Shown here: positions 22,910 to 32,776 of the stretch, piece after piece
Layout of the letters: the number at the start of each line of letters is the position of its first letter
Position numbering within the stretch: the first letter of the stretch is position 1
From: Penium margaritaceum
Lineage: Eukaryota; Streptophyta; Zygnematophyceae; Desmidiales; Peniaceae
Assembly (NCBI GenBank): GCA_023375785.1
Contig: SZWC01000029.1
Location: forward strand, 653,230 to 717,229
Length of the DNA: 64,000 nt
Reading direction: 5' to 3'
Made by a program: the position numbers and the translations under genes
The notes under the pieces: generated by a model
The model's database searches: none
Told to the model about the DNA's origin: nothing
What the model saw: the letters and a program-made list of their open reading frames with translations, nothing else

Positions 22910-25539
22910 CGTGTAAGTGCGTGTAAGTGTGTGTAAGTGTGTGTTAGTGCGTATAAGTGTATGTAAGTGTGTGCAAGTGCGTGTAAGTGCATGTAAGTGC
23001 GTGTAAGTGCATGTAAGTGCATGTAAGTAGGTGGAAGTGCGTATAAGTACGTGTAGGTACGTATAAGTGCGTGTCACTATGTGTAAGTGAGCGTAAGTAC
23101 GTGTAAGTGTGTCTAGATGTGTGTAAGTGCGTGTAAGTGTGTGTAAGTGCGTGTTAGTGCGTGTAAGTACGCGTAAGTACATGTAAGTGCGTGTAAGTAT
23201 GTGTAAGTGCGTGTACGTGTGTGTGAGTATGTGTAAGTACGTGTAAGTGCGTGTAAGTACGTGTAAGTGCGTGTAAGTGTATGTAAGTGCGTGTAAATAC
23301 GTGTAACTGTGTGTAAGTACGTGTAAGTGTGTGTAAGTATGTGTAAGTACGTATAAGTGCGTGTAAGTGTATGTAAGTATGTTTTACTGCGTGTAAGTGC
23401 GTGTAAGTACGTGTAAGTGCATGTAAGTGTGTATAAGCGCATGTAACTGCGTGTAAGTGCGTGTAAGTACGTATAAGTGCGTGTAAGTGCTTTTAAGTGT
23501 CTGTAAGTGCGTGTACGTATGTGTAAGTACGTGTAAGTACGTTTAAGTGCGTGTAAGTACGTGTAAGTACGTGTATGTGTATATAAGTGCGTGTAAGTGC
23601 GTTTAAGCTTGTGTAAGTGCATATAAATGCATGTATGTGGCTGTACATGTGTGTAAGTGTGTGTAAGTGCATGTAAGTGCCGTAAGTGGGCGTAACTCCA
23701 TGTAAGTACGAGTAAGTTAGTGTAAGTGCGTGTAAGTGCGTGTAACTGCGTATAAGTGCATGTAATTGCGTGTAAGTGTGGGAAGTACGTGTAAGTGCGT
23801 ATAAGTACGTGTAACTGCGTTTAAGTGTGTGTAAGTGCATGTAAGTGCGTATAAGTGCATGTAAGTGTTATTAAGTGCGTGTAAGTACGTGTAAGTGCGT
23901 GTAAGTTTGTGTAAGTATGAATAAGTGCGTATAAGTCCAATTAACTGTGTGTAAGTGCGTGTAAGAGTATGTAAGTGCGTGTAAGTGCGTATAAGTGTAT
24001 GTAAGTGTGTGCAAGTGCGTGTAAGTGCGTTTAAGTGCGTGTAAGTGCATGTAAGCACGTGTAAGTATGTGTAAGTGTGTATAAGTGCGTGTAAGTTTGT
24101 ATATGTCTATGTAAGCGCATGTAAGTGTGCGTAAGTACGTCTAAGTGTGTCTTAGTGTGTGTAAGTGCATGTAAGTGAGTGTAAGTACACGTTACTGCGT
24201 GTAAGTGCGCGTAAGTGCATATAAGTGTGTGTAAGTACCTGTAAGTACATGTAAGTGAGTGTAAGTGTGTGTAAGTACGTGCATGTATGTATAGGTGTGT
24301 GTAAGTCCGTGTAAGTGTACGTAAGTGCGTGTAAGTACGTGGAAGTTCGTGTATGTGTGTGTAAATGCGTGAAAGTGTGTGTACGTGTGTGTAAGTCTGT
24401 GTAACAGCATGAAGTGTGTGTAAGTGTGTTTAAGTGTGTGTAAACATGTGTAAGTACGTGTAAGTGTGTGTACGTATGTTTTAGTACGTGTAAGTGCGTG
24501 TAAGTGCATGTAAGTGCGTGTAAGTGCATGTAAGAGGGTATAAGTGCATGTAAGTGTGTGTAAATACGTGTAAGTGGGTATAAGTACGTGTAAGTGTGTG
24601 TAAGTGTGTATAAGTATGTGTAAGTGCGTGTATGTATGTGTAAGTACGTGTAAGTGCCTGTAAGTGCGTGAAAGTGCGTGTATGTGCGTGTAAGTGCGTA
24701 TAAATGCGTGTAAGTGCATATAAGTGTATATAGGTGCATGTAAGTGTGTTCAACTTCGTGTAAGATCGTGTATGACGGTATAAGTGTGTGTAAGTGTGTG
24801 TAAGTGCATGTAAGTGCATATAAGAACGTGTAAGTGCGTGTAAGTGTGTGTAAATGTGAGTAAGTGCATGTAATTGCGTGTAAGTGCGCGTAACTGCATG
24901 TAAGTACGTGTAAGCGCAAATAAGTGTGTGTAAGTGCATGTAAGTGTGTGTAAGCGCGTGTAAGTGCATGTAAGTGCATGTGAGTACGTGTAAGTGCATG
25001 TAAGTAAGTATAAGTGCATGTAAGTGTGTGTAAGTGTGTGTAAGTGCGTGTGAGTATATGTAACTGCATGTAAGTGCGTGTAAGTGTTGGTAAGTGTGGG
25101 TAAGTGCGTGTAAGTGCGTGTAAGTGCGTGTAAGTGTGTATAATTGGGTGCAAGTGCGTGTAAGGACATGTAAGTACATCTAACTACGCGTAACTGCGTG
25201 TAACTGCGTGTAAGTGCATGTAAGTGCGTATAAGTTCTTGTAAGTACTTGTAAGTGCGTGTAATTGCGTGTAAGTACGTATAAGTACGTGTAAGTATGTG
25301 TAAGTGCGTGTAAGTGTGTATAACTGCTTGTAAGTGTGTGTAAGTGCGTGTAAGTGCCAGTAAGTGCGCGTAAGTGCTTGTAAGTGCGTGTAAGTGCGTC
25401 TACGTGTGTGTAAGTGCGTGTAAGTGCGTGTAAGTATATGTAAGTGCATGCAAGTGTGTATAAGTGCGTGTAAGGTTGTGTAAGTGCGTGTTATTGCGTA
25501 TATGTATGAGTAAGTGTGTGTAAGTGCGTGTAAGTTCGT

Positions 25540-26250
25540 GTAAGTGCTTGTTAGTGCGTGTAATTGCATACAAGTGAGTATAAGTGCGTATAAGTGTGTA
25601 TAAGTGCGTTTAAGTACGTGTAAGTACTTGTTAGTACGTGTAAGTGCGTTTAAGTGTGTGTAAGTGCGTGCAAGTGCGTGGAAGTGCGTGTATGTACGTG
25701 TAAGTACGTGTAAGTGGGTATAAGTGCGTGTAAGTGCATGTAAGTACATATAATTGCATGTAAGTGCGTGTAAGTGCGTGTAAGTGCGTGTAAGTACGTG
25801 TAAGTATGTGTAAGTGGGTATAAGTGCGTGTAAGTGCGTGTAAGTGTGTGTAAGTGCGTCTAAGTGCGTGCACATGCATGTAAGTGTGCCTACGTGTGTG
25901 TAAGTGCATGTATGTGCATTCAAGTGTGCGTAACTACGTGTAAGTGTGTGTAAGTGCATGTTAGTGCGTGTAAGTACGTGTAAGTGTGTGTAAGTATGTG
26001 TAAGTTATTGTGAGTGTGTGTAAGTACGTGTAAGTGTGTGTAAGTGTGTGTAACTGCGTGTAAGGGCGTGTAACTGTGTGTAAGTGCGTGTAAGTGCATG
26101 TAAATGCATGTAAGTATGTGTAAGTGTATGCAGCTGTATGTAAGTGCATGTATGTGCGTGTAAGTACATGTAAGTGCGTGTAAGTACGTGTATGTTTGTG
26201 TAATTGCTTGTGAGTACATGAAGTGTGTGTAAGTGCGTGTCAGTGCGTGT
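25540..26250. repeat. Higher-order family B, copy 3
   Basis: CTTGTTAG is at 25547, GCAGCTG at 26130 and the short unit TACATGAAGTG at about 26215. The offset from copy 2 is exactly 14223 for the last two markers and 14242 for the first, so only about two units differ in length. This places closely related blocks more than 14 kb apart. Confidence 0.75.
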
Positions 26251-28106
26251 AAGTGCGTGTAAGTGCGTGTAAGTGCATGTAAGTATGTGTGTATGCGTGT
26301 AAGTATGCGTAGGTGCATGTAAGTGGGTGTAAGTATGTGTAAGTGTGTGTAAGTGTGTGTAAGTACGTGTAAGTGTGTATAAGTACGTCTAAGTGCATGT
26401 AAGTACGTGTAAGTGCGTGTAAGTGCGTGTAAATGCATGTAAGTACATGTAAGTGCGTGCAAGTATGTGTAAGTGCGAGTAACTGCGTATACGTGCGTAT
26501 AAATGCGTGTAAGTGCGTGTAAGTATGTGTAAGTGTATGTAAGTGCATATAAGTACGTGTAAGTGTGTTTAAGTACGTGTAAGTACATGTAAGTGCGTCT
26601 AAGTGCGTGTACGTGCGTGTAAGTTTGTGTAAGTGTGTGTGAGTGCATGGAAGTACATGTAAGTGTGTGTATGTGTATGTAAGTGTGTGTAAGTGTGTGT
26701 TTCTGCATATAAGTATGAGTAAGTACGTGTAAGTGCGGGTAAGTGTAGGTAAGTGCGTGTAAGTACGTGTAAGTATGTGTAAGTCTGTGTAAGTGCATGT
26801 AAGTGCGTGTAAGTTCTTATAAGTGCTTATAAGTGCGTGTAATTGCGTGTAAGTGTGTATACAAGTACGTGCAAGTGTGTGTAAGTGCGTGCAAGTACGT
26901 GTAACTGCTTGTAAGTCTGTGTAAGTGCGCGTGAGTGCTTCTAAGTGCGTGAAAGTGCGTGTAAGTACGTGTAAGTGCGTATAAGTGCCTATAAGTGTGT
27001 GTATGTGCGTGTAAGTGCGTATACGTGCGTGTAAGTGCGTCTAAGTGCATGCAAATGTGTATACATATGAGTAAGTGCGTATAAGTGCGTGTAAGTACGT
27101 ATTACTGCATATAAGTACGTGTAAGTGCATGTACGTGCGTTTAAGTGCGTGTAAGTACGTGTAAGTGTGTATAGCTACGTGTAAGTGTGTATAAGTCCAT
27201 GTAAGTACATGTAAGTGTGTGTAAGTACGTGTAAGTGCGTGTAAGTGCGTATAAGTGTGTGTAAGTACGTATAAATATGTTTAAGTACGTGTAAGTACAT
27301 GTAAGTGCGTGTAACTAGGTGTAACCATGTGTAAGTGCGTGTAAGTGTGTGTAAGTGCATATAAGTACGTGTAAGTGCATGTAAGGGTGTGTAAGTGCGT
27401 GTAAGTGTGTGTAAGTACGTATAAGTGTATGTAAGCGCGTGTACGTGCGTGTAAGTGCGAGTAAGTGCATGTAAGTACATGTAAGTTTGTGTAAGTGCGT
27501 GTATGTACATATAAGTATGTGTAAGTGCATGTAAGTGTGTATAAGTGCATGTAACTGCGTGTTAGTGCGTGTAAGTACCTGTAAGTGGGTATAAGTGCGT
27601 GTAAGTGCGTGTAAGTGCGTATAGGTGCGTTGTAAGTGCGTATAAGTACGTGTAAGTACATGTAAGTACTTGCAAGTGCGTGTAAGTACGTGTAAGTGCA
27701 TGTGAGTGTGTAAGTACGTGTAAGTGCATGTAAGTGTATGTAAGTGCATGTAAGTACGTTTAAGTTTGTGTAAGTACGTGTAAGTGGGTATACGTGCGTG
27801 GAAGTGCGTGGAAGTACGTGCAAGTGCATATAAGTGCGTGTAAGTGCGTGTTAGTGTGTGTAAGTGTGTGTAAGTGCATGTAAGTGCGAGTAAGTGTGCA
27901 TAACTGCATGTAAGTATGTGTAAGTGCTTGTATGTAGGTGTAAGTGTGTGTAACTGCGTGTAAGTGCGTGTAACAATGTGTAAGTGTGTGTAAGCACGTG
28001 TAAGTGCGTGTAAGTGCATGTAAGTGTGTGTAAGTGTGTGTGAGTGCATGTAAGTGTGTGTAAGTGCGTGTCACTTTGTATAAGTATGTGTAAGTGCGTG
28101 TACATG

Positions 28107-28898
28107 TAATTAACTACGTGTAAGGGCGTGTAAGTGTGTGTAAGTGCGTATAAGTACGTATAAGTGTGTGTGTGTGTGTGTGTGTAAGTGCGGGTAAGTG
28201 CGTGTAAGTGCGTGTAAGTGCATGTAAGTGTGTGTACGTATGTGTAAGTACGTATAAGTGCGTGTAAGTGTGTATAAGTATGTGTAAGTGCGTGTAAGTG
28301 TGTGTAAGTACGTGTAAGTACGTGTAAGTACGTGTAAGTGTGTGTAAGTGTGTGTTAGTGTGTGTTAGTGCATGTAAGTGCGTGTAAGTGCATGTAAGTG
28401 CGTGTAATTAGTGTAAGTGCGTGTACGTTTGTGTAAGTGTGTGTAAGTACGTGTAAGTGCGTGTAGGTGCGTGTACGTCCGTGTAAGAGCCGGTAAGTAT
28501 GTGTAAGTATGTGTAAGTGCATGTAAGTTTGAGTAAGTGTGTGTAAGTGCGTGTAAGTGCGTATAAGTGCGTGTAAGTACGTGTAAGTACGTGTAAGTAC
28601 GTGTAAGTACGTGTAAGTGTGTGAAAGTACGTGTAAGTGTGTGTAAGTGCGTATACGTGCGTGTAAGTACATGTAAGTGTATGTGAGTGCATGTAAGTGC
28701 GTTTAAGTACGTGTAAGTGCATACAAGTGCGTGTAAGTGTGTGTACGTGCGTGTAAGAATGTGTAAGTGCATGTAAGTGCTGTAAGTGCGCATAACTGCA
28801 TGTAAGTACGTGTAAGTGCGTGTAAGTGCGTGTAAGTTCGTGTAACTGCGTGTAAGTTTGTGTAAGTACGTGTAAATGCGTATAAGTACAATTAACTG
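28107..28898. repeat. Higher-order family A copy next to the hAT insertion
   Basis: Markers are AATTAACT at 28108, a GT tract at 28164-28185, TAATTAGTG at 28405, GCTGTAAG at 28779 and AATTAACT at 28890. The following block is the one interrupted by element 2 at 29160; its continuation resumes at 33635. Confidence 0.8.
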
Positions 28899-29151
28899 TG
28901 TGTAAGTGCGTGTAAGTGTGTGTAAGTGCGTGTTAGTGTGTTTAAGTGTATGTAAGTGTGTGCAAGTGCGTGTACGTGCGTGTAAGTGCGTGTAAGTGCA
29001 TGTAAGTGCATGTAAGTACACGGAAGTGCGTATAAGTGCGTGTAAGTACGTTTAAGTGCGTGTAAGTATGTGTAAGTGAGCGTAAGTACGTGTTAGTGCG
29101 TCTAAGTGTGTGTAAGTACGTGTAAGTGTGTGTAAGTGCGTGTTAGTGCGT

Positions 29152-29159
29152 GTAAGTAC
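29152..29159 (+). repeat. Target-site duplication, left copy (GTAAGTAC)
   Basis: GTAAGTAC directly abuts the left terminus of element 2 and is repeated exactly at 33627-33634. Eight base pairs is the hAT standard. The sequence also fits the nTnnnnAn target preference reported for several hAT transposases. Confidence 0.9.
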
Positions 29160-29170
29160 CAGAGTTGACC
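29160..29170 (+). repeat. Left terminal inverted repeat of element 2
   Basis: CAGAGTTGACC matches the right end read inward (CAGAGTTGCCC) at 10 of 11 positions and follows the hAT terminal pattern. Beyond 11 bp the two ends share a second conserved stretch, CAACGG(T/C)ACATCGA, at a different distance from the tip. Confidence 0.88.
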
Positions 29171-29190
29171 GTGGTACCTCAAACAACGGT

Positions 29191-29244
29191 ACATCGATGT
29201 CCACAACGGTACATCGATGTAGCGCTGATTGGGCACATCGATGT
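29191..29244 (+). repeat. Left subterminal palindromes (ACATCGATGT x3)
   Basis: The perfect 10-bp palindrome ACATCGATGT occurs three times, at 29191-29200, 29211-29220 and 29235-29244. Related motifs sit just inside the other end. Short repeated motifs close to both ends are the typical binding sites of hAT transposases, so these are the probable recognition sites (inference from family). Confidence 0.7.
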
Positions 29245-29600
29245 GGTTACAGAGGCATCCCTCATATTAGAGGGCTGAGAGCTGGCAATGGCCAAAAGAC
29301 CAAGGGACAGTCAGACCCAAAACACCATTTTCACACCTATGCCCAAGCAACAACATTGTACATTCCATGGTCTGGTTCACTATCACTACACAACCATTTT
29401 CTTATGCAACTTGAAATTATGAAACGCCATGCTTTGGGCCTTATTGCTACACTTATTGACATTCACCATGGACAGAGGTGTCATCCACCATGGATAGCAT
29501 TCATAGATGGGCAGGGATAACAAGGAAAACACAATGAAAAGGGATGCAGAACCAGTACTTTATTCAATGAGACCAACAAGGTTACATTGAGCCAACAGAT
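29245..29600 (-). other. 3' non-coding region of element 2
   Basis: No credible coding sequence is seen here. On the minus strand it follows the transposase stop and should contain the 3' UTR: TGTAA at 29586-29582 and AATAAA at 29564-29559 are both within about 45 bases of the stop. Confidence 0.55.
29559..29564 (-). terminator. Candidate poly(A) signal AATAAA
   Basis: AATAAA on the minus strand lies about 37 bases after the transposase stop codon (29603-29601), a normal position for a eukaryotic polyadenylation signal. A TGTAA at 29586-29582 is an alternative if the host is a chlorophyte alga. Confidence 0.5.
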
Positions 29601-30523
29601 CTACTTGCGCATAGCAGCTCTACGCCTAGCAGCCAGCCTGTTTGCAGCCTGAGTTGTTGGGGTGCTGCCTGCCACACGCTTTGCAACCCTTGCAGCAGCT
29701 AGTGCAACCAGGACAGCACGCTTGTTGCTGTGCTTGGAGCCGCCAACTCTTGATGCCATTGTGGACGGTGGGTGGCATGCTGGGCTCTCTGCATCTTCAG
29801 CTCCAACTGCTGCATCTCCACTTCCATCTGCTGCTTCCCCACCTGCTTCATCCCCACCTGCTCCTTCCTCACCTGCTACTTCTCCACCTGGTTCTTCCCC
29901 ACCTGCTGCTGTCCTACCTGCTGCTCCCCCACTTGCAGATACTGCTGCTGCTGCCGCTGCACCTTGTCTGCTCGTGCCAGCTGCTGCTGCTGCTGCTGCT
30001 GCTAGGGTCTCTTGTGCACGAACGCGCACTGGACGAGCATGAGGCAGTGCTGGCATATCACTCATGACACGGACAGAGGCCATCACCTCCACCACATCTC
30101 CCTCATCCGCTGCCTCCTCCTCCTCATCCTCCTCACCGTCCTCCTCATTGCTCTCCATGTCATCCTCTAGCTCACTCAGCAATCCATCCTCCTCAACGAC
30201 CTCCCCGTCATCCTCACTGGCATCTGCCTCAGCTTTAGCTTCTGCCTCTGCCTCCGCGGCCTTGGCAAGGTACTTTGCTGCCCTATGTCCGCTTCGGCCG
30301 TAGTGCTTGTGTAGACGAACGTTGCATCGCACGAGGAGCTCGAGGGTAGACACTTTGAGCCTGTTTCTCCTGGCAGTGTGGATCAATTCATGAGTTGAAA
30401 ACACACGTTCACACTCGGATGATGAACATGGTTGCGACAGTAGCTTCAATGCGAGGTTCCGAAGTGCTGGCAGGTGGCACATGTAGTTGACATGCCATTC
30501 TGCAGCTGTCATTGTCCCACACT
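29601..30523 (-). pseudogene. hATC dimerisation domain and tail of element 2 transposase
   Basis: This part starts near MTAAEWHVNYMCHLPALR and contains the hAT C-terminal dimerisation domain (LALKLLSQPCSSSECERVFS, ARRNRLKVSTLELLVRCNVR). A Glu/Asp-rich stretch follows, then poly-Ala, Gly/Glu/Ala-rich low complexity, and a basic end (ANRLAARRRAAMRK) with a TAG stop. hATC mediates transposase multimerisation. The Ala-rich tail is mirrored on the + strand as Ser- and Leu-rich open frames that are only shadows. Confidence 0.85.
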
Positions 30524-30808
30524 NTTCTGCCTCTGCCTCCGCGGCCTTGGCAAGGTACTTTGCTGCCCTATGTCCGCTTCGGCCGTAGTGCTTGTGTAGA
30601 CGAACGTTGCATCGCACGAGGAGCTCGAGGGTAGACACTTTGAGCCTGTTTCTCCTGGCAGTGTGGATCAATTCATGAGTTGAAAACACACGTTCACACT
30701 CGGATGATGAACATGGTTGCGACAGTAGCTTCAATGCGAGGTTCCGAAGTGCTGGCAGGTGGCATATGTAGTTGACATGCCATTCTGCAGCTGTCATTCT
30801 CCCACATG
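30240..30808 (-). repeat. 284-bp direct duplication across a single N (element 2)
   Basis: Positions 30240-30523 recur at 30525-30808 with a constant offset of 285 and very few differences (for example CACATG versus CATATG, and the last bases). The N at 30524 sits exactly between the copies, as at 1238 in element 1. This is probably an unmerged contig overlap or two alleles. It duplicates the hATC domain in the scaffold. Confidence 0.85.
30525..30797 (-). pseudogene. Second copy of the hATC domain (assembly duplicate)
   Basis: This encodes MTAAEWHVNYICHLPALR through HYGRSGHRAAKYLAKAAEAE and then runs into the N. It is nearly identical to the copy in 29601-30523 (one clear residue difference, ICH for MCH). 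It lies in a different frame from the core upstream of it, which marks a frameshift or an intron between the core and hATC. Confidence 0.75.
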
Positions 30809-30898
30809 CACCTTTGATACTGCAGCAACAGCCTTTGCATTTCGACGCGGTGTGAGCATGGGATCATGGACCACCATTGTCTGCGCCATCTGAAAGAC

Positions 30899-32284
30899 TC
30901 AAATCTCTTTCATGATGTCATCATGCCTGTCCTCTGGAACCATAGCCTCCACCACAGCCTGCCACGCTGAGCATGTGGTGGCATCACTGGAGAGGTCATT
31001 GCCAAAGTGCAGAGGATGCAAGCGGCGGGCAGCAGCATACAAAGGGCAGCTCGTGTCCTTGGACCAACGCTGGTCTAGCCTGCCCGGAACAAAGTAAACT
31101 TGGGCCTCTGCAACCTTGCGGGTCTTTCTCCCCCTCTTCTCAGCCAGAGCTTTCACCTGTTCAGCACAATCCAACAAGCCCTCGTATATCTCTCCAGCCC
31201 CCCAGCCCGGCGTATCAGCCACCCGCAAGACCTTCACCAAAGGAAACAACAAATCCTTCAGTTGACGAACCTGAAGCCAGAAGACCCTGCGCCGTATGAT
31301 CCTTCTCACCTCCCGCTTACGACTCCTGAAGCCCACATCCCGGTGCGATCCGATCTGCTTCCACACGTCCAACTTGACAAACTCCTCCAACTCCTCTTTC
31401 AGCTCCAACAGCCGCTCCACCATGTCAAATACTGAGGCAAAGCGGGTATCACACCTGTTCTTCAGCACCTTTCCACCTGTCTTGTCCTTTAGCCATGTCC
31501 GAGGCATGGCATTGTTCCTGAAAAACGCAATGACTTTCTCACACCTTGAAATGATGCCAGCCCCCCATGCTGTCTTGCCCACGTCCTTCATAATCAAGTC
31601 TATGTTGTGGGCACAACATCCCTGAAAAAACAGCTTGGGATACTTCACCCTCAACTCGGAAAAAGCCTTCTTGTTCACAGAGGCGTTGTCACAAATCACC
31701 AAAATGACCTTGTCCTCACCCACAGCTTCAATTGCAGCCTCTATCATGGAGGCAGTGTGGTCTGCATCCCTTGTCAGACCGCTGGCATCCCGTGAGAAGA
31801 GGTGGACCAAGCCCATGGCATTCACTGCCATGGCGTTGTAGATAGGCCTCACCTGTCTGTTGGACCACTCATCGACTGCAAGGCTGGTTCCGTACGTGCT
31901 CCAGGCCTGCTTCAAAGGTCCATCGAGCTCGGCTAGCTCAACGTCCAGTTTTGGGAGTAGGCCATCAACCACCGTGGTTCTGCTGGGCAGCCGAAAACTA
32001 GGAGTCACCGTCTTTGCTGCCTTCACGACGTCCATGAGCACCGGCTCCCGGCAGAAGGAGATGGGCAGCGCTGCGATTGCCATCAGTTTGACAATGGCCA
32101 TCTGGCAGGCGACGTTGTTTGACCTGTCCATGTGCTCCGCCATTGTGGACTGACGGAACGATGCGGCCTTGTTCACATCAAAGAGCTGCACCTCCCCCTC
32201 CAATGTTGTTGTAGCCGCTGGCCTGTCAGGACCTGCTGCACCCCTGCCACCTTCTTCGTCACTTGAGTCCAGCTGCAGCGTCAT
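30899..32284 (-). pseudogene. DUF659/RNase-H-like core of element 2 transposase
   Basis: 461 uninterrupted codons carry the catalytic core. After an acidic leader comes the ALPISFCREP block (about residues 72-81), then YGTSLAVDEWSN with the first catalytic-type Asp (about residue 138), VILVICDNASVN with the second Asp (about 199), and the hallmark CCAHNIDLIMKDV (about 223-235). An Arg/Lys-rich helix and a conserved DTRFASVFDMVERL follow. These are the signatures of the DUF659-containing hAT branch common in plants and algae. The first Met is internal: the frame continues upstream through a TGA to the zinc finger. It ends in a TGA after DIMKEI. Confidence 0.88.
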
Positions 32285-32323
32285 TCCTCCAACGGCAGCT
32301 TGTCCTGCCTTCTCCTCTGCCTC

Positions 32324-32704
32324 TCACAACTTCAGCCATGCGACCGGTTTGTCCTTGGTGCCCCACTCCACTCCCTCTCCCTTGTACAGCTTCACACTGT
32401 GCGGGTTCCATCCTGCGGGAGGAGGGGGAAACCTCTCCAAGCCTAGCGCGTCCCTAACTGTTGGTGGAGGATGGGGACATTTCCCAACGTTGAGGTTGTT
32501 GCAGGCAAAGTGGCCGCAGATGCGGTCACACGTGCCGCTCACCCTCTTGGCGCACGATCCGCAAACAAATCCCGCCTTCTTGCTGGAAGTTGCACGAGGT
32601 TCATAGTGCTTTGATAGCTCCTTGGTGAGAAAGTCACCAGTGAGCGTCCTCCTCTTCGATGGATTCCACTTGCTGGCATCGATTTGGGTGGAGACCGCAG
32701 ACAC
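32324..32704 (-). pseudogene. BED-type zinc-finger region of element 2 transposase
   Basis: This is the N-terminal DNA-binding part. It has SKWNPSKRRTLTGDFLTKEL, then a plant-hAT-like BED finger: FVCGSCAKRVSG, DRICGHF and NVGKCP, giving a C-x2-C...H...C ligand set at about residues 48, 51, 65 and 76 counted from codon 32704. Nothing marks 32704 as a true start (the codon there is GTG). The same frame extends upstream to an ATG at 32776 but is cut by a TAG. At its 3' end the frame meets a TGA and continues without shift into the core (EAEEKAGQAAVGGMTLQLD). BED fingers of hAT transposases bind the subterminal DNA motifs. Confidence 0.75.
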
Positions 32705-32776
32705 AGGAGATGCAGAGGGATTAGAGCCGGCGGTGGATGCTCTGTTGGAGGTGCTGGGCTAAGAGGATGAAGCCAT

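Larger units (their letters stand above)
2235..29159. repeat. Giant 10-bp tandem array, block 1
   Basis: About 26.9 kb, or some 2,700 copies, of a 10-bp unit with + strand consensus AGTGCGTGTA. Common unit variants are AGTGCATGTA, AGTGTGTGTA, AGTACGTGTA and AGTGCGTATA, all transitions; GTAACT, GTAATT, GTTAGT and GTACGT variants are rarer. The + strand has a TAA in every unit and so is closed to translation. The minus strand is open in all three frames as YTHLHALTRT-like decapeptides, which is a property of the unit and not evidence of genes. Phase breaks (9-, 11- or 12-base units) are few, roughly one per several hundred bases or more (examples near 2613, 3535, 7041, 8670, 9105, 11450). I found no gene, tRNA or other unrelated insert in this block. 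Confidence 0.97.
29601..32776 (-). pseudogene. hAT transposase gene of element 2 (disrupted)
   Basis: The whole transposase gene reads from a probable ATG at 32776-32774 to a TAG at 29603-29601. From 32776 to about 30800 the homology stays in one frame but is interrupted by three in-frame stops: a TAG at 32761-32759 after MASSS, a TGA at 32326-32324 between the zinc finger and the core, and a TGA at 30901-30899 after the core. The two TGAs could come from CGA by CpG transition. The hATC part then continues in a shifted frame near 30797. A short intron with the CTTTCAG just after 30899 as acceptor is an alternative explanation for the last break. The intact family member would have BED finger, DUF659 core, hATC domain and a long acidic/Ala-rich tail. 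Confidence 0.85.

Noticed and set aside
2235-29159. CRISPR array
   Set aside because: There are no spacers; units are contiguous 10-mers in eukaryotic DNA with hAT transposons.
29642-30303. Leu-, Pro/Ala- and Ser-rich + strand frames in element 2
   Set aside because: They are antisense shadows of the Ala/Glu-rich transposase tail on the minus strand.
30800-30899. Intron between the core and hATC of element 2
   Set aside because: CTTTCAG just after 30899 could be an acceptor, but I found no convincing donor, and a stop plus a frameshift explains the break. It is kept only as an alternative.
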